64,000 nucleotides of DNA. It comes from Metopolophium dirhodum. Its lineage: Eukaryota; Arthropoda; Insecta; Hemiptera; Aphididae. The DNA lies in NCBI RefSeq assembly GCF_019925205.1, contig NC_083562.1, positions 15,686,001 to 15,750,000 of the forward strand, written 5' to 3'. A model generated the notes under the pieces. The model made no database searches. It had not been told where the DNA came from and saw only the letters and a list, made by a program, of their open reading frames with translations. Positions 51,795-64,000 of this stretch are shown one piece after another. Position 1 is the first letter of the stretch; the number at the start of each line of letters is the position of its first letter. Made by a program: the position numbers and the translations under genes.

Positions 51795-52181
51795 TTAAAT
51801 CAACCAAAGTGTATGATTACCGTGTCGTGTCGCTGCTGTATCAGACGCGTTTCGTATGTGTGCGATATCACAGCCGCAATAATAGTTTGTGTTGTTTACG
51901 GTCGTTTCGGCTTCTAAATAAACCCATTTGACTTTTACAACTTGGCCACTTTGGGCCTGTGTATGCTGCAACGTTAATTGTCCGAGTTTCTCGCATTTAC
52001 TTCGTTTTGAATGGCTCTTTAATCCTGCCCACAAACCGTTGTACTGTACTGTGTTGGTGTCGTTAAGACATTTATTAGTCGTAAATCTGGATACGTCCCC
52101 TAAACCGTAATTCACGTCTGGAGTCTGCATGAAGACATTTTGTATTTTATCCATCCAAGGAAGCGTATCTTGCGAAAAGAT
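51795..52181 (-). other. Unassigned open frame with coding-like composition
   Basis: On the minus strand the frame is open from 52181 to a stop at 51795; the first ATG is at 52154 (119 aa). It reads DKIQNVFMQTPDVNYGLGDV near its start and VVKVKWVYLEAETTVNNT later. Residue use is balanced and the stretch is more GC-rich than its surroundings. An acceptor-like ATCTTTTCGCAAG lies at the 5' edge. No signal peptide, domain or homologue was recognised, and a frame this long can arise by chance here. Confidence 0.25.
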
Positions 52182-53248
52182 TTAATTTCGCGCACTTAAA
52201 TATGTATGTAACTCATTATAATGATAAAAAATTAAATAATAAAATGCAAATGCAAATGTCGCATAATATTTAATTTATCTCAACGTGGAATCGTATTATT
52301 ATTTACTATTTGGCTTAAACTATAAAAACAACAAAGCAACTCAGATTAATAACTATTATCGCACTTATCAGTTAATATTTTGTATTAACTTTTTGTCAAT
52401 TATTATAAGTTTGAACAACATCGTACAATGACTTGCAGTTTATTTAGCGTAAATTATTTATTGATGAAGGCCGAATAATGTTGACTGTTTAATGAACAAA
52501 AATAATTTATATATAATATGTGTGTACATATTATATAATCTGTTTCCTTATTTTAGAGCAATTATACTGCGGAGTTCTCGATCATTTACATTTGTGTGTA
52601 TACGACGTATCAAAATTTACGGTACATTAAAAATGTTTTAAGACATTTTTACTCAACTAAACCAAGGCAGTAAAAAAAGTGTATAATATACGGCTGTTGA
52701 TTTTTATAGTGGGAATGTTTAAGTGTATTTTCTATTCACTATGTACAGTGTTCAACTAATTTTGATTTTATTCATTAATATAGTACCTAATTTATTTGTA
52801 GTTTGCCGTTCATGTGTTAATGCAAACAAGATTGTTATAATATGGACATGTTCCAATGCGCATTACACATGTTAAAAGGGTTTTCTCCTTTCCATTTAAC
52901 GTAACTGTAACTTGATCACGAAACGGTTTTGCATTCAATGGCGATTTAATGCAAATGTTTTCGTTTTTCGAATACATCACATGAAAGAACTGATGAACGC
53001 AGTATAACTACGACTCTAACGCAGTATAAGTTTTATAAAATGTTTATTTCATCGGAAAAGACAAGAATGGTGTCGTTTGTGCATTCCGTATCTCGGTGCA
53101 TTGTTAACATTAGCCGATGACAAGGAATTGAAAGCAAATAATATGTACTCGGCGATGAATGATTATTTAAAGAACAATACGCATATGCAATATAGGTATA
53201 AATAGTGTAAACGGTATTTGTAGAAGATTTATCGGTAAAAGTCTTTGA

Positions 53249-53251
<3 letters not shown>

Positions 53252-53286
<35 letters not shown>
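53252..53286. repeat. (TG)n microsatellite
   Basis: An uninterrupted TG dinucleotide run of about 35 bp. Confidence 0.95.
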
Positions 53287-53289
<3 letters not shown>

Positions 53290-56200
53290 CCAATATACCA
53301 TTATACCAATATACGTTTGTTATTATTTAATATTTTTTCATGGACCATTTAGACAAGAGGTGTAAATTAAAAACAGTGGCCGACCCATAAAATGCGGTCA
53401 ATTAGTCATTTCGACTGGTATACGTGCAACGGACGGTATACGGTCATTTTTATTTATTTATTTTTTTATTATATACGCCCTAAAATTAGTATACACACTC
53501 TCACACATACATTAAATGCATATAGGTACCTACATATATGATAATATATTCAAGGGATTGCCTCCGAGGGAACCCCCAGCGAATTTATTACAATTTACAA
53601 GCACTTCTTGTTGCCACTTGCCACCGTACCCGGCACGATAACAATAAAATATATAGGTGCATATTATATATTATTATACGAGGCGAGTTTGTGAATCATC
53701 TGTCCTGTAATTAATAATGATGGTGGCCTATAATAATACGAGTTAAGTGTTTTCGTCGTGTGTGTAATTATATACAGTCAAACCGCGGCGGTCAGAAATC
53801 AATTATTCTATAAATTCAGTGCGTATATTCAGCTATATTATTACGTGTATATCCGCGGTGTTCCATATTATAAATATATACTGTAGGTATGTATCAAACC
53901 TATAAAGTCTTCGAACCGACTTGAATTAATCTTGTTTTATGACATTTCAGAGGGGTCATTTATACTCATATTATAATAATAATGATAATAAAATATCTGG
54001 TCGGATATAATATGCGTTTTACCATTGGACACCGCACACATCGCCATAAATCTCCACTGTTCGGTGTGTGTACGAGCAATAACCCCGTCCCACACTTAAT
54101 ACGCGTCGTTGCCGATAATCGTTTCGAGCGATATAATATGTGTACACATATGCGCAGTCGTTGTTATAATGTATAATACCATCGTCTCGTACTGCACGCA
54201 CGTGTGTGATTTTTGACGAAGAAAAAAACCACTGCACACACGGCGTGGTGAAATCCGAAAGTCCTTCGCATCGCGCACATATAACGTCCAACCGCCCGAG
54301 TGCCGTACTGCACCCCCCTGTTACCCCGTTCGCTAGAAAAACTAAAACCTTTTGGAAAAATTGTATTAATTCGTTTTAATTAGGTACATATATATACGGT
54401 TATACGAAAACAGTGAATGATATTATTGTGGTACAGGCAGGTACCTATGTATTATAATATATATCCACCGCCCCGACAACGATCGTTTGTATATGTAACG
54501 AGTATACCTTTGTATAATTGCGTCGGACTCAAGCGATAGCATATAGGTACCTACCGTGGTTGATTTTTCGAACGTTTCCCACCGTGAAGCCAATATGTAC
54601 CTACACACGTGCACGCGATACCAATAACTCCTCCACTATGTCGGAACCAGTTTTTCCTCCCAGCGGTAACCCTTTACAATATTAATCGTCTATCCACACA
54701 CACACACGAGCGTGCGCACACAGGGTCGATGAAATATGACGTGCGTATATCGTATATAATATAATATAATATATGGATGTATAATACCGTCCGCCGCAAC
54801 GACCGTTTGTCTTCCGCGATTGCCAGTTACGTCGTTAAGTTTGTTTTTTACCGACCTTATAACGCCGCCGCCGCCGCAGACGAGACATACGCCGGCGCCT
54901 ACAGTTTGGGTAAACACCCCGTAAATACGACCGAATCATAAATATATAAATATATATATATATGTATGTACACACACACATAATAATATATTGTACGCGC
55001 GGCCGTGGCGTTGGAGTGGAAGGGAATCGAAAAAAAAATGATTGTAATAAAACGCACTAGCTGTATATATATATATATATATGTATTTAATGCTATATAG
55101 CTGCTGTTAATGATATAATATATAATATTTTTATACATGGACCCATATTATGTAATGAATTCTCTCTAGGCCGCTCGGTGCAGACCTTTTTAACTTTTGA
55201 ACCCACAAAATGTAAAATAAAAACTGACAATTTTTTAATGAACCGGCACAATAATGAGCAACGGAGACTGCATCTGACGATAGGTATATTATACGGATTT
55301 AATATCACGTATTACATTTACGTACATCATGTAAAATATATTATAATAACAACTAGATATAGGTAGGTAGGCTGTAGTTATAGGTAACTAATATTATGTT
55401 TTAAGTGATAAAGTACGGGGGGCATCGCACTTTTTAATAATATATAACCGGGCTATTAAAATAATATGATTGTTATAACTCGTGCACGGTCAGGGGATTA
55501 TTCGATCAATTATTGGGTATGGGGTAGTATAATATCAACTGTGCAGTGTAATGACGTTATTATAGTATTATATAGTTTCACCGCATCTGCTCCATCGCTG
55601 CATCGTTGCCGTGTAATACGAAACGCGTAATTAGATCAATATATACGTGACTATGCGTAGGTAGTCCTAATTATACCTAATAATATTATAACCGTATAAT
55701 AATTTCACGTGTTTTGTATACAAAGGCAATATTCTTCCGCGAGAATATACCTATTTTTTATTATAATAATATGGCGGTGTGCAGATATATACCTACGCAT
55801 ACTTTTTTCTTCAATATTTATAGTCGGTACCGTGGTTGTAAAAAAAAACACGAGTTATACACTCTAGTATAACATACTGCACCATTATTTGTTTTAGGTT
55901 TTATTTTTATTCGTGCCTTTATAATATGTTAGATATCTATATCTATATTATATTATAGGTTTATATATTTTAATATATTTGTGTCTTATAATATATACAT
56001 ATCTATGTTCTCATTTTCATTCCCATATAACACATTACCTATAGGTATATATAATTTAGATTAAAATCATTTCAATTTCCTCCTCGGCTAACAAATTTCA
56101 GGACCATAACTCATAATGCCCAATTAAAACTTTCCAAAATAATATATGGGTATGCCTAAGCAGTAAGATGTTATCTACAATTATTCAATGATTGTTTGAA

Positions 56201-57440
56201 ATAATATAATTTTTCAGTTCATTAGATCGATTTTAATAATGTAAATGTCTCGTAATAATATTTCGTCTAAACTTTTGGTTGCCAAAATATTGTATCCAAA
56301 TAGATTGTATATTTTTAACTGGACTGAACTGGACTTGTTTGACTAAGGTATTCCACGCATAAGATGAAAAAACATTTAAACTATTAAACATTCAAAATAT
56401 AAATTCGAAAATTGTCCTTTAATTTAAATGAATTGGTTTTAAAAAATATATTACTGTCTCAAATATATGGTATTATTTTTGCTAGAATAGATTTACCGTT
56501 TTTTCTTAATATCTATAAACTACAATTTTCATACTTCATGAAAGTGATCATTTTATTTATTTACTAACTTAATTTTCAAAAGTCTACATATTATAATATT
56601 ATATTTATCCAATAATAGTTCAACGTTTGTAACTTTTGTGACGGTTATTAAAAAAATATTTTATCCTCATTATTGTATGGGCTTATTCTCCATTTTTGTT
56701 TTCGTTATATCAAAACCGATTTCCACGCGTAAACCGTTTTAAAACACATGTTCAATAACAATAATTATAATAATAATATGTATTATATGTATATTGTATA
56801 TATACAATTGGTGAATGCCGTGTATTCTTCGGTTCGAACCCAGGTATATAATAAAACATTAATCGTCCCTGTCTAGGCCACCGTTTTCGAAAACATAGGC
56901 AGGTTAACATCACTCTGTATAATTAACGGCTTGTAAATCAACCGGTAGACAGTTATATATTTTACATACACACTCTTATAGTAGGTACATCTGTACATAA
57001 ATGCCTCTAAACTGACGTCCATTTCATTTTCCCACCCATTACTGTGCATTGTTTTTGGATTTAATAATATTATATTATTGTGAGTCGAACAGCATTATGT
57101 TTATGTTTTAAAGGTATTCAAATTAAATAGTATTACACGAATCATACGACTAACTACAGCATACATATAGTTATGTCAAACGATACACGTATAAATAATA
57201 TAACTGTGTGCTACACTACTATACCATACTATACTATACTGTTTGTGTTATTGTTTATTGATTTGAAAACAAAATATAATGTAATGCACGTGCATTTCTG
57301 ATGAACTCTCGTTTTCAATCTAAATATGATTTCCCAATAAAGTGTTATTGAAATTTTTAATACCGTTCGAGGGTGGTGTGTTCATATTTTGTATAGTATA
57401 TACACGTTTTAAATTTAAAACAACTCTCTGTTATTCAGCT

Positions 57441-57458
57441 GTCGTCGTCGTCGTCGTC
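57441..57458. repeat. (GTC)n microsatellite
   Basis: Six GTC units directly follow an acceptor-like CTCTCTGTTATTCAG. No downstream donor or long open frame was found. Confidence 0.85.
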
Positions 57459-58030
57459 CCTTTTCAAATTGGATTACGGTTATTGGATCAATTCAAACGT
57501 CAGATCTAAGCGTTAAATTCAAAGTGACGCGATGTGTTTGGCATCGTCGACGGTGAAGTTTGGTAAAAAATAAAAAAATAATTTTCTTTTATTATACCCA
57601 ATTATACCCCCCCGCTCCCAGGGCCATCGGTCCTCCTAGGCCAACGATTTCGAAATGAGCACCGACACAAACTCACTCAGTCCGGGATCTAGAAACGATA
57701 ATATGGCATTGTGTTCCCCGGCGGTGGCCCAAATATTTAGGGGGGCCGAAATAAATCTCAAAAGCATACAAACACGCGCGCGCGCACACGCGTAATAGAG
57801 CATAATAATAATAATAATAATAGTAATATGGTATTGTATATTGTGTGAGCGACTCGAGTGGTGGACTATATATTGTTAGGTATAATACCTACTGCATGAG
57901 TGAGTGATCCTCTCTGTCCTGATCCCCGTCGGTACTTGGTCGTATATTTACACTGTACCAATACACATATATACTATAAGCATGCACATTGCAGGCAGCG
58001 TTTTGCCCAATTAGGTTCATTAAACGAGCT

Positions 58031-58066
<36 letters not shown>
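58031..58066. repeat. (CA)n(TA)n compound microsatellite
   Basis: Thirteen CA units pass directly into a short TA run. Confidence 0.95.
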
Positions 58067-60320
58067 CCGCTATACACAATATATTACGCAGGACGGGCTC
58101 CACTCGTCTGTCTGTATAATATGTCCGTCCGATTCCACTACAGCAGCCAGGCAGCTGTGTGGATATTTGGCATTATTAAATAATATTTGAAATACCCTTT
58201 CAAGTGCACGCGGATATTATATTATTATGTCGAAAATCTTCGAACCGTCGACGGGCTCTTGATGCACATATAGTTTTTCGAGTACCTCTAACCGCATGCA
58301 CGCGGTATACGTATTTTTGGCATCCGCCGAACAACCGTCATCGTCTTTTGTCCTCCAAATAATTATACAATTCTCTGCCCCACAATGGATTATATGGTTT
58401 TTTCATCACTCAACGGCCTATACATGTTTTATTATAGACTATATAGTATACACGTCTGTGCGCACCGCAAGTCTTATACCTCAATTTACACACCGAATGA
58501 TACGGCTATAATATACAATATTGCATCCCGCCCGCAACAAATACAATCACTACAAAATAATGATAATATACATAAAGTATGGACGTCGGGACGACAATAT
58601 ATACAATTTACAATATTCATATATATATAGTGACGACTAGTCGGCGGCCGATGTCTGAGCTTTATCACCGATACTTCGAGAAAAGTAGCTTTATGATTTT
58701 AATATTTATTATCATAATACCTATTATGTATAGTATTACGTCCAGTGATCCGTGCCGCCGCGTCGGTGCGTATTATGCGACTGTATTTAATAAATTGCAA
58801 TACGCGTGTCTCCGTCAAATTTGTATATTATAATATATATTACGTGCGTCACGGCGAATCGCCTGTAAAATAATAGTATGTGTACGCTGAGAGTGTTTTA
58901 TTTCAGATTTATGTACCGGGAAATCGTATACTCAATAAAGTAGTAGCCCGTACCCTACGAAATACACAATATTATTATTTATTTATACACGAGCGTTCTT
59001 CACAGACAAGCCGCCGCCGTCTGCAACGTCGACATCGTCGAGACGTCATTCGTAATATTATTATGTCGGTAAAGTAATGTGTATGATGATAATATGTGTT
59101 TGTGTCCCTTAGTTTGTGTAATTTATAATATATTATATACCTAACCTGCCCGACGGAGGGCGACGCATCGGCAACCGCCTTCTCTTTGAAAACCGTTCCT
59201 GTATTATACGGATGCTGCGTTTTATTAGAAACAAATACGAATAACATAATATTATTTATTATTACGAGTCATCAATCATTTTAATATTAGCTATAGAAAG
59301 ACGATATTCACCCTGGCGACATATTATTATACAGATACCTCACTCTGTACTCACCAACTCTTCTCTATACAACACGCGTTTTTAATGAATTGTTTTATTA
59401 TTACTATTATGCATACCTACCTGCAGATACCAGATACTGCTGTACAATTTCGATTACGATAGCGGAAAAGTACAAAAGTATCGTTTTTACTTGCTCGTCT
59501 CGGAACGCGTTAGAATAACAAGTATGGTACATTATTACGTCTTTGGAATCGTTAATTACATGAAATAAAAAATAGGCATCTACGATGTTATCGTGTAGTC
59601 ATCGAATAAAATTTATTAACCATTCGAGAATACGACGTAACGAAAAATCACAATAAAAAGATATCGAAAATGTATTTATTTTTATTTTTTTCAAGAACAA
59701 AATGCACGCGCACATATTAGATAAAAACACATACATATAATATATACATAACATACATATACATACATTGGATAATCAAAGATTTTCACTAGATCGCAAT
59801 GATGGCTCTACAACTGTAAAACAGTATTCAATTACCTACATAAGGAGTGAACCCCGGGGAAAATATTTAAATACGCATTATATATTGATATTTTAGGGCC
59901 GCTGAAAAGAGGGACCAGGGGAGGGGTGTAATGAAATCATAATAATCGTCACTGTTCAAGCAACCCTATACGGATAGCCGTCGACACAAAAAAGATAACT
60001 ATTTTTATTATATTTTAGTCGTGTGATCATAATATAATATTATGCGGGCAAAGGTCTGTCTCCTAAACTAACCTAACCGGTGTTATACATATACACCGCG
60101 CACGTCGTCTAAACTATAATATTATATTATCGGTTTTCGGCGCGGCGGCGGAGATCGCGTGACGCGCGCACGTCATACGTCGTGCAGCGTGTATTAATAA
60201 TACATAACAGTACAATAAATATATATATATATATAATATAATATATATACGTGTAGAATTATAGCGTATGTATCGCGTGACGAAACCCGTTCGAGCACGA
60301 TCGATATAAATCCGCTTTAA

Positions 60321-60342
60321 CGCCACCGCCGCCGCCGCCGCC
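60321..60342. repeat. (CCG)n microsatellite
   Basis: Repeated CCG/GCC units in a CpG-rich stretch. Related short GCC/CGG runs occur near 12350, 35240 and 54870. Confidence 0.85.
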
Positions 60343-60444
60343 CTCACGCGGGTGTATGTAATATTATGTACATGCATGTACGAATATCGCACCGTCGACG
60401 TATTATAGTTGGAAGTTTTTTATTATCATCATCTCCTCCAGTTG

Positions 60445-60470
60445 TAATAATATATATATATATATTATTA
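60445..60470. repeat. 26-bp perfect AT palindrome
   Basis: TAATAATA, a run of TA dinucleotides, then TATTATTA read the same on both strands. It is the clearest of several such palindromes in the window; a shorter one lies near 13.62 kb. Confidence 0.6.
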
Positions 60471-63400
60471 TTTCTGTATACAAAGTGTATCGTGCGGGTA
60501 CACACACATCCGCAGTGACGAATTAATTACGTTAGCCGTTCGTGTGTTCCGTCACTCGACCGTGACGTCACAGTGCATGTATAATAATATTTTATCTATT
60601 ATAATTCCAAACGATCTTAACATGCGGTTTAAATGTATGCATGTATATGGTATAAAACCGTTGTGTAGACGTTAATATCGATCCTTTGAACACTCGGCGG
60701 GTGTGTTTGCCGTGGACAAAGTTTTCGCCGGATGTCCCGCCGTGATCACCGAGCGTCATTCAAACATTGCTCGTGTTTTTGCGCTTCGGAAATACGATTT
60801 TCAGATCGTTTGCGCCTGCAGGAGACTGCGATTTCATATCCACTGGTTTTTTTTTATATACAACCGGAAGTCGGCACATATTACGTTTTTGTATTTCCGG
60901 TCTGACTTGTACGCGTGCCGTCGTATTACGTTGGATCGGCTTGGTGGAATCATTTCTACGAGCGACGAAAACAAAAGGACTACAACAATCGAAAACCGAT
61001 CGGCTGCCCTTCGCGTCGCAACGTGCCCATACAACATATTATACTCCTATAACGCTATATATTATATAGTACGGGTATATACTTCGTCGTGAAGCGTTTA
61101 ATTGACCCCTAGCTGTACCAGCCAGTGTGTGCGTGTGACGGCGGTCATTCGTTTTATTGTTGCTGCAGCGTCCAACATCTGGCCATAGACGGACATAACG
61201 CATAGGATGGAGGAGTAGCCGAGTAGGTAAAAATACTGACTGTATTTTTCCGCAAACGTTTAATGATAATTTTAGTGCCGAGCAGACGTAGAACAACGCT
61301 AAAAACAGGCGTTCGACACGTCCGATATCTTATGTACGATATAATACGGAATCGATTTGTCGCAAACGATTAAAATTCACGATTTCGGAAACGCCTTAAA
61401 AATGTATCCCGTAAAACCGCGGACAATAAAAATCGATAGTATATAGTGTACGTGTATAGCCACTTAAATTCGTGTTTAAATTCTGCGTTGAAAACACGAT
61501 TTCAATGCATTTTCAATGAACGTAAAAGTTTTATTAGGTATTATTATTACTATTATTATTTTGGCCCGAGCTCTAGCTCACTAACCGCAACGTATAAAAG
61601 TTAATCGTTAAACCCAATTTATTTTGCGAACACGTGGCGAATAAAGTGGATCACGGTTAATGCGGGTCGTGTATCTTAAAACGAACTTGACAAATTGCGG
61701 TATTTTGCACTAAAACACACCGCTACTTAATAATTTATATAAAAAACCGAACACAGCAATAGAAATATTCAGAAATTTTGTTTAAAATTATCTCTGTTAT
61801 ATGATATTAGTGCCTTTTTTATTTTTAAATTAAACCCCGATAAAGTTTTGTAGACCTCTGAGCTATTTAATTATAATTATATGATTTTGAAACGGTAACA
61901 TTTGCTACAAAAACCAAAATTCCCATGGAATATTTTTCCCTCGGGTTATTTAACAGACAATATATTATTATTATTTTTGTTTTTTACTGTGGGTTACAAT
62001 AAAAAGCACTTTTAACGAACTAAGCACTCAGTTCAAAAGAGTACACAAAAACTATTTGCTGAATTAAATATAACATTTTTTATGCCTTTAAATCTCGGTA
62101 GTAAACACTAAAAAATCTATAGTAAAATGTATTTCCTTTTTTATAAAAATATAATATTACATTTATCTATTTAATATACTATGTCACTATGGCATGGTCA
62201 TTTGGCGTTCATTTTCAATACTATTTTCTTTATTAACTTAGTAGCAGTGGCTAGGTAAAAACATTTTGTATATAAACAACATTAATGAAAACGCAATGAT
62301 CGCATTCCGTAGCGGTATGGACATGAAATGTTACGTTCGTAGTATATATAAAATATAGATAAATGATAAGCATTTGACATTTGTGGTTTAATTTTGAAAA
62401 AAAGCCGGACTGGAGCCTTTGGCGAGGGGGCGCCAGATGCACTGGGGAAAGAAAACCGATTAAATTCGTATATGACCAGAAATAGCTATATGTATAGGGA
62501 TGCATGTGTGCGTGCGTATATAGCTATATTGTATATTGTGCGACCCAAAAGCGATCAATCATATATTATAACGTAACCTCCGGAACCACTATTACTGCCT
62601 CTCCTCCGCGCGTCTAGGGTGAAATAATAATATATAACTGTCCGACCAAATTTTGCGTCCACTGCAAACGCGAACCTCTGCGTGATTATTTCGCGGTGCT
62701 TACATACATCAAGTCCATTAAGGTAACCTCCGAACCTCGTTGCACGTTCATTATATCGTCGGAAATCGAACGACGCGCAAGCGCCACGGAAATATCGTGT
62801 TTTCGTATCAATTCCAAAAACCGAGAAAACGATACCTATATACACCTCTTAAATGCAAATATACGGTCTGAAATGAATTCCGCGCTCGGTGGTAGGTATA
62901 TGTACCGTATATATATAATATAATATGTACGCAGGTATACTATATATTTATACTATACCCGACACGGCACATAACGGTTACGCCGCTGTGTCTGATCGTT
63001 TCCCAAAAGCGTATACGTACCTACTACATATATATTATTATTGTGCACTGTAAACAGGCATAGGACATAAATCCTTCCGAGCTGCAACAGCGATCTTATC
63101 CGCAAAACCGGGGATGCCGTGCCCCGAACACGTCGGTACGGTATAATACTGCGGAGACGGCACGGGGCTTCGTTTTGTTTTACATTTTTCCCCTCCCGTT
63201 CTCCTTCTCGTTACGGACTCCTACGGATTTGAGAGACGACGTCGTACGATAATAATGATCATAATATCGTAGTATTAGATACTCGTATTAATACTATATC
63301 GTCTTTTTCCCAACGAGCATCGCCGTCGTCATTATTCGAGACAAATATTATGAATTCAAATTTATTATTGCTCATAATTATATACATAATACGCATCAGA

Positions 63401-64000
63401 AATATTCGTTTAGGAAATCAATATATCATAAAAATACGCGCGGTATTAAAATCATAAATTTATTACGTATATCATAATAATTGTATTCAAATAACAACAC
63501 AAAATTATTATGTGGTACTTTAGGTCTATATTTTTGAAATTTCTGTTTTCGATTTTATTTGTCGTTTTATGGTGATAATATTATTTCATACGTTATTCAC
63601 GTATAATAACACAATCATTATTATATTAATATATGTACGTGACCATAATATGTAATATGTTTTATCGAAAGTCATAGGTTTGCTACAGTGTTTGGCGGTA
63701 TGTATACACTACACATCATAGGATTAATTATTGAATATAATATGATAATATATTATCAGTACCTTTATACGTTATATACAGTGTGCACAAGTGCGTAACT
63801 TGTTACTAGACACTATATATAGTTGCAATCGCAAGTAACAATCACACAATATTGTACTCGGTATACAGTACGACTTTTACACGAGTGTTTGTACTTCAAT
63901 ATTTATCTATACTAAATATTATGCTTAACTGATTATACCAAACTACCCATAACTTACAATTATTCCGATATTTTTATGCGTACTCTGTTTTAAAAATTAA

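Larger units (their letters stand above)
49409..64000. other. CpG-richer non-coding stretch with microsatellites
   Basis: Many CpGs, TA palindromes and CA, TG, GTC and CCG repeats are seen. Open frames of 114-129 codons at 49830-50174 and 60703-61092 overlap others and show no domain. Apart from the minus-strand frame at 51.8-52.2 kb, no gene was recognised. Confidence 0.5.

Noticed and set aside
52559..52620. Stretch after the acceptor TTTCCTTATTTTAG with an open frame
   Set aside because: The putative donor ACG|GTACAT is poor and no partner exon was found.
56830..56855. GGTTCGAACCC, similar to a tRNA T-loop
   Set aside because: No acceptor stem, D arm or anticodon arm can be formed around it.
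60703..61092. 129-codon frame
   Set aside because: A second frame is open over the same stretch, the residue mix is atypical, and no motif was found.

Overview
The window looks like nuclear DNA of an insect, most likely an aphid. It is AT-rich, contains long gene-poor stretches, many short palindromes built on ATAATATTAT, a recurring GTAGGTA/TACCTAC word, spliceosomal intron signals and simple-sequence repeats. The species call comes from sequence style and is an inference. No prokaryotic gene organisation, rRNA, tRNA or CRISPR array was seen.

The one well-supported locus is a complete PIF/Harbinger-superfamily DNA transposon at 44682-48603 (3,922 bp). It has 51-bp terminal inverted repeats with only two mismatches and a TAA target-site duplication on both sides. 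It carries two intact, spliced genes on opposite strands. The minus-strand gene encodes a 409-residue DDE nuclease (two coding exons; D173, D263, E302). The plus-strand gene encodes a 320-residue MADF-BESS DNA-binding protein (three coding exons). The exons interlock: transposase exon 2 lies inside MADF intron 1, and MADF exons 2 and 3 lie inside the transposase intron. No coding base is shared. Two opposite-strand 3' splice sites sit back to back across a 37-bp spacer. Four dyad sites of the form (A)TCACGC-NN-GCGTGA(T) lie at the two ends. By analogy with other Harbinger elements, the MADF protein would bind DNA and partner the nuclease.

The rest is largely non-coding: probably intergenic DNA or the introns of a large host gene. 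Region by region: 1-11580 is AT-rich with a possible minus-strand coding fragment near 2.5 kb; 11581-12475 is a GC/CpG-rich island; 12476-37200 is AT-rich with a few isolated exon-like segments, a 75-bp TA-flanked MITE at 30911-30985 and a frameshifted coding-like remnant near 23.5 kb; 37215-43465 holds a weak but internally consistent plus-strand model (TATA-like box, first exon, a recursive-splice-like site at 38597/38598, a 71-bp exon with very strong splice signals); 48604-64000 is richer in CpG and microsatellites with no recognisable gene. All exon-like calls outside the transposon are low-confidence and rest on splice motifs and open frames only.
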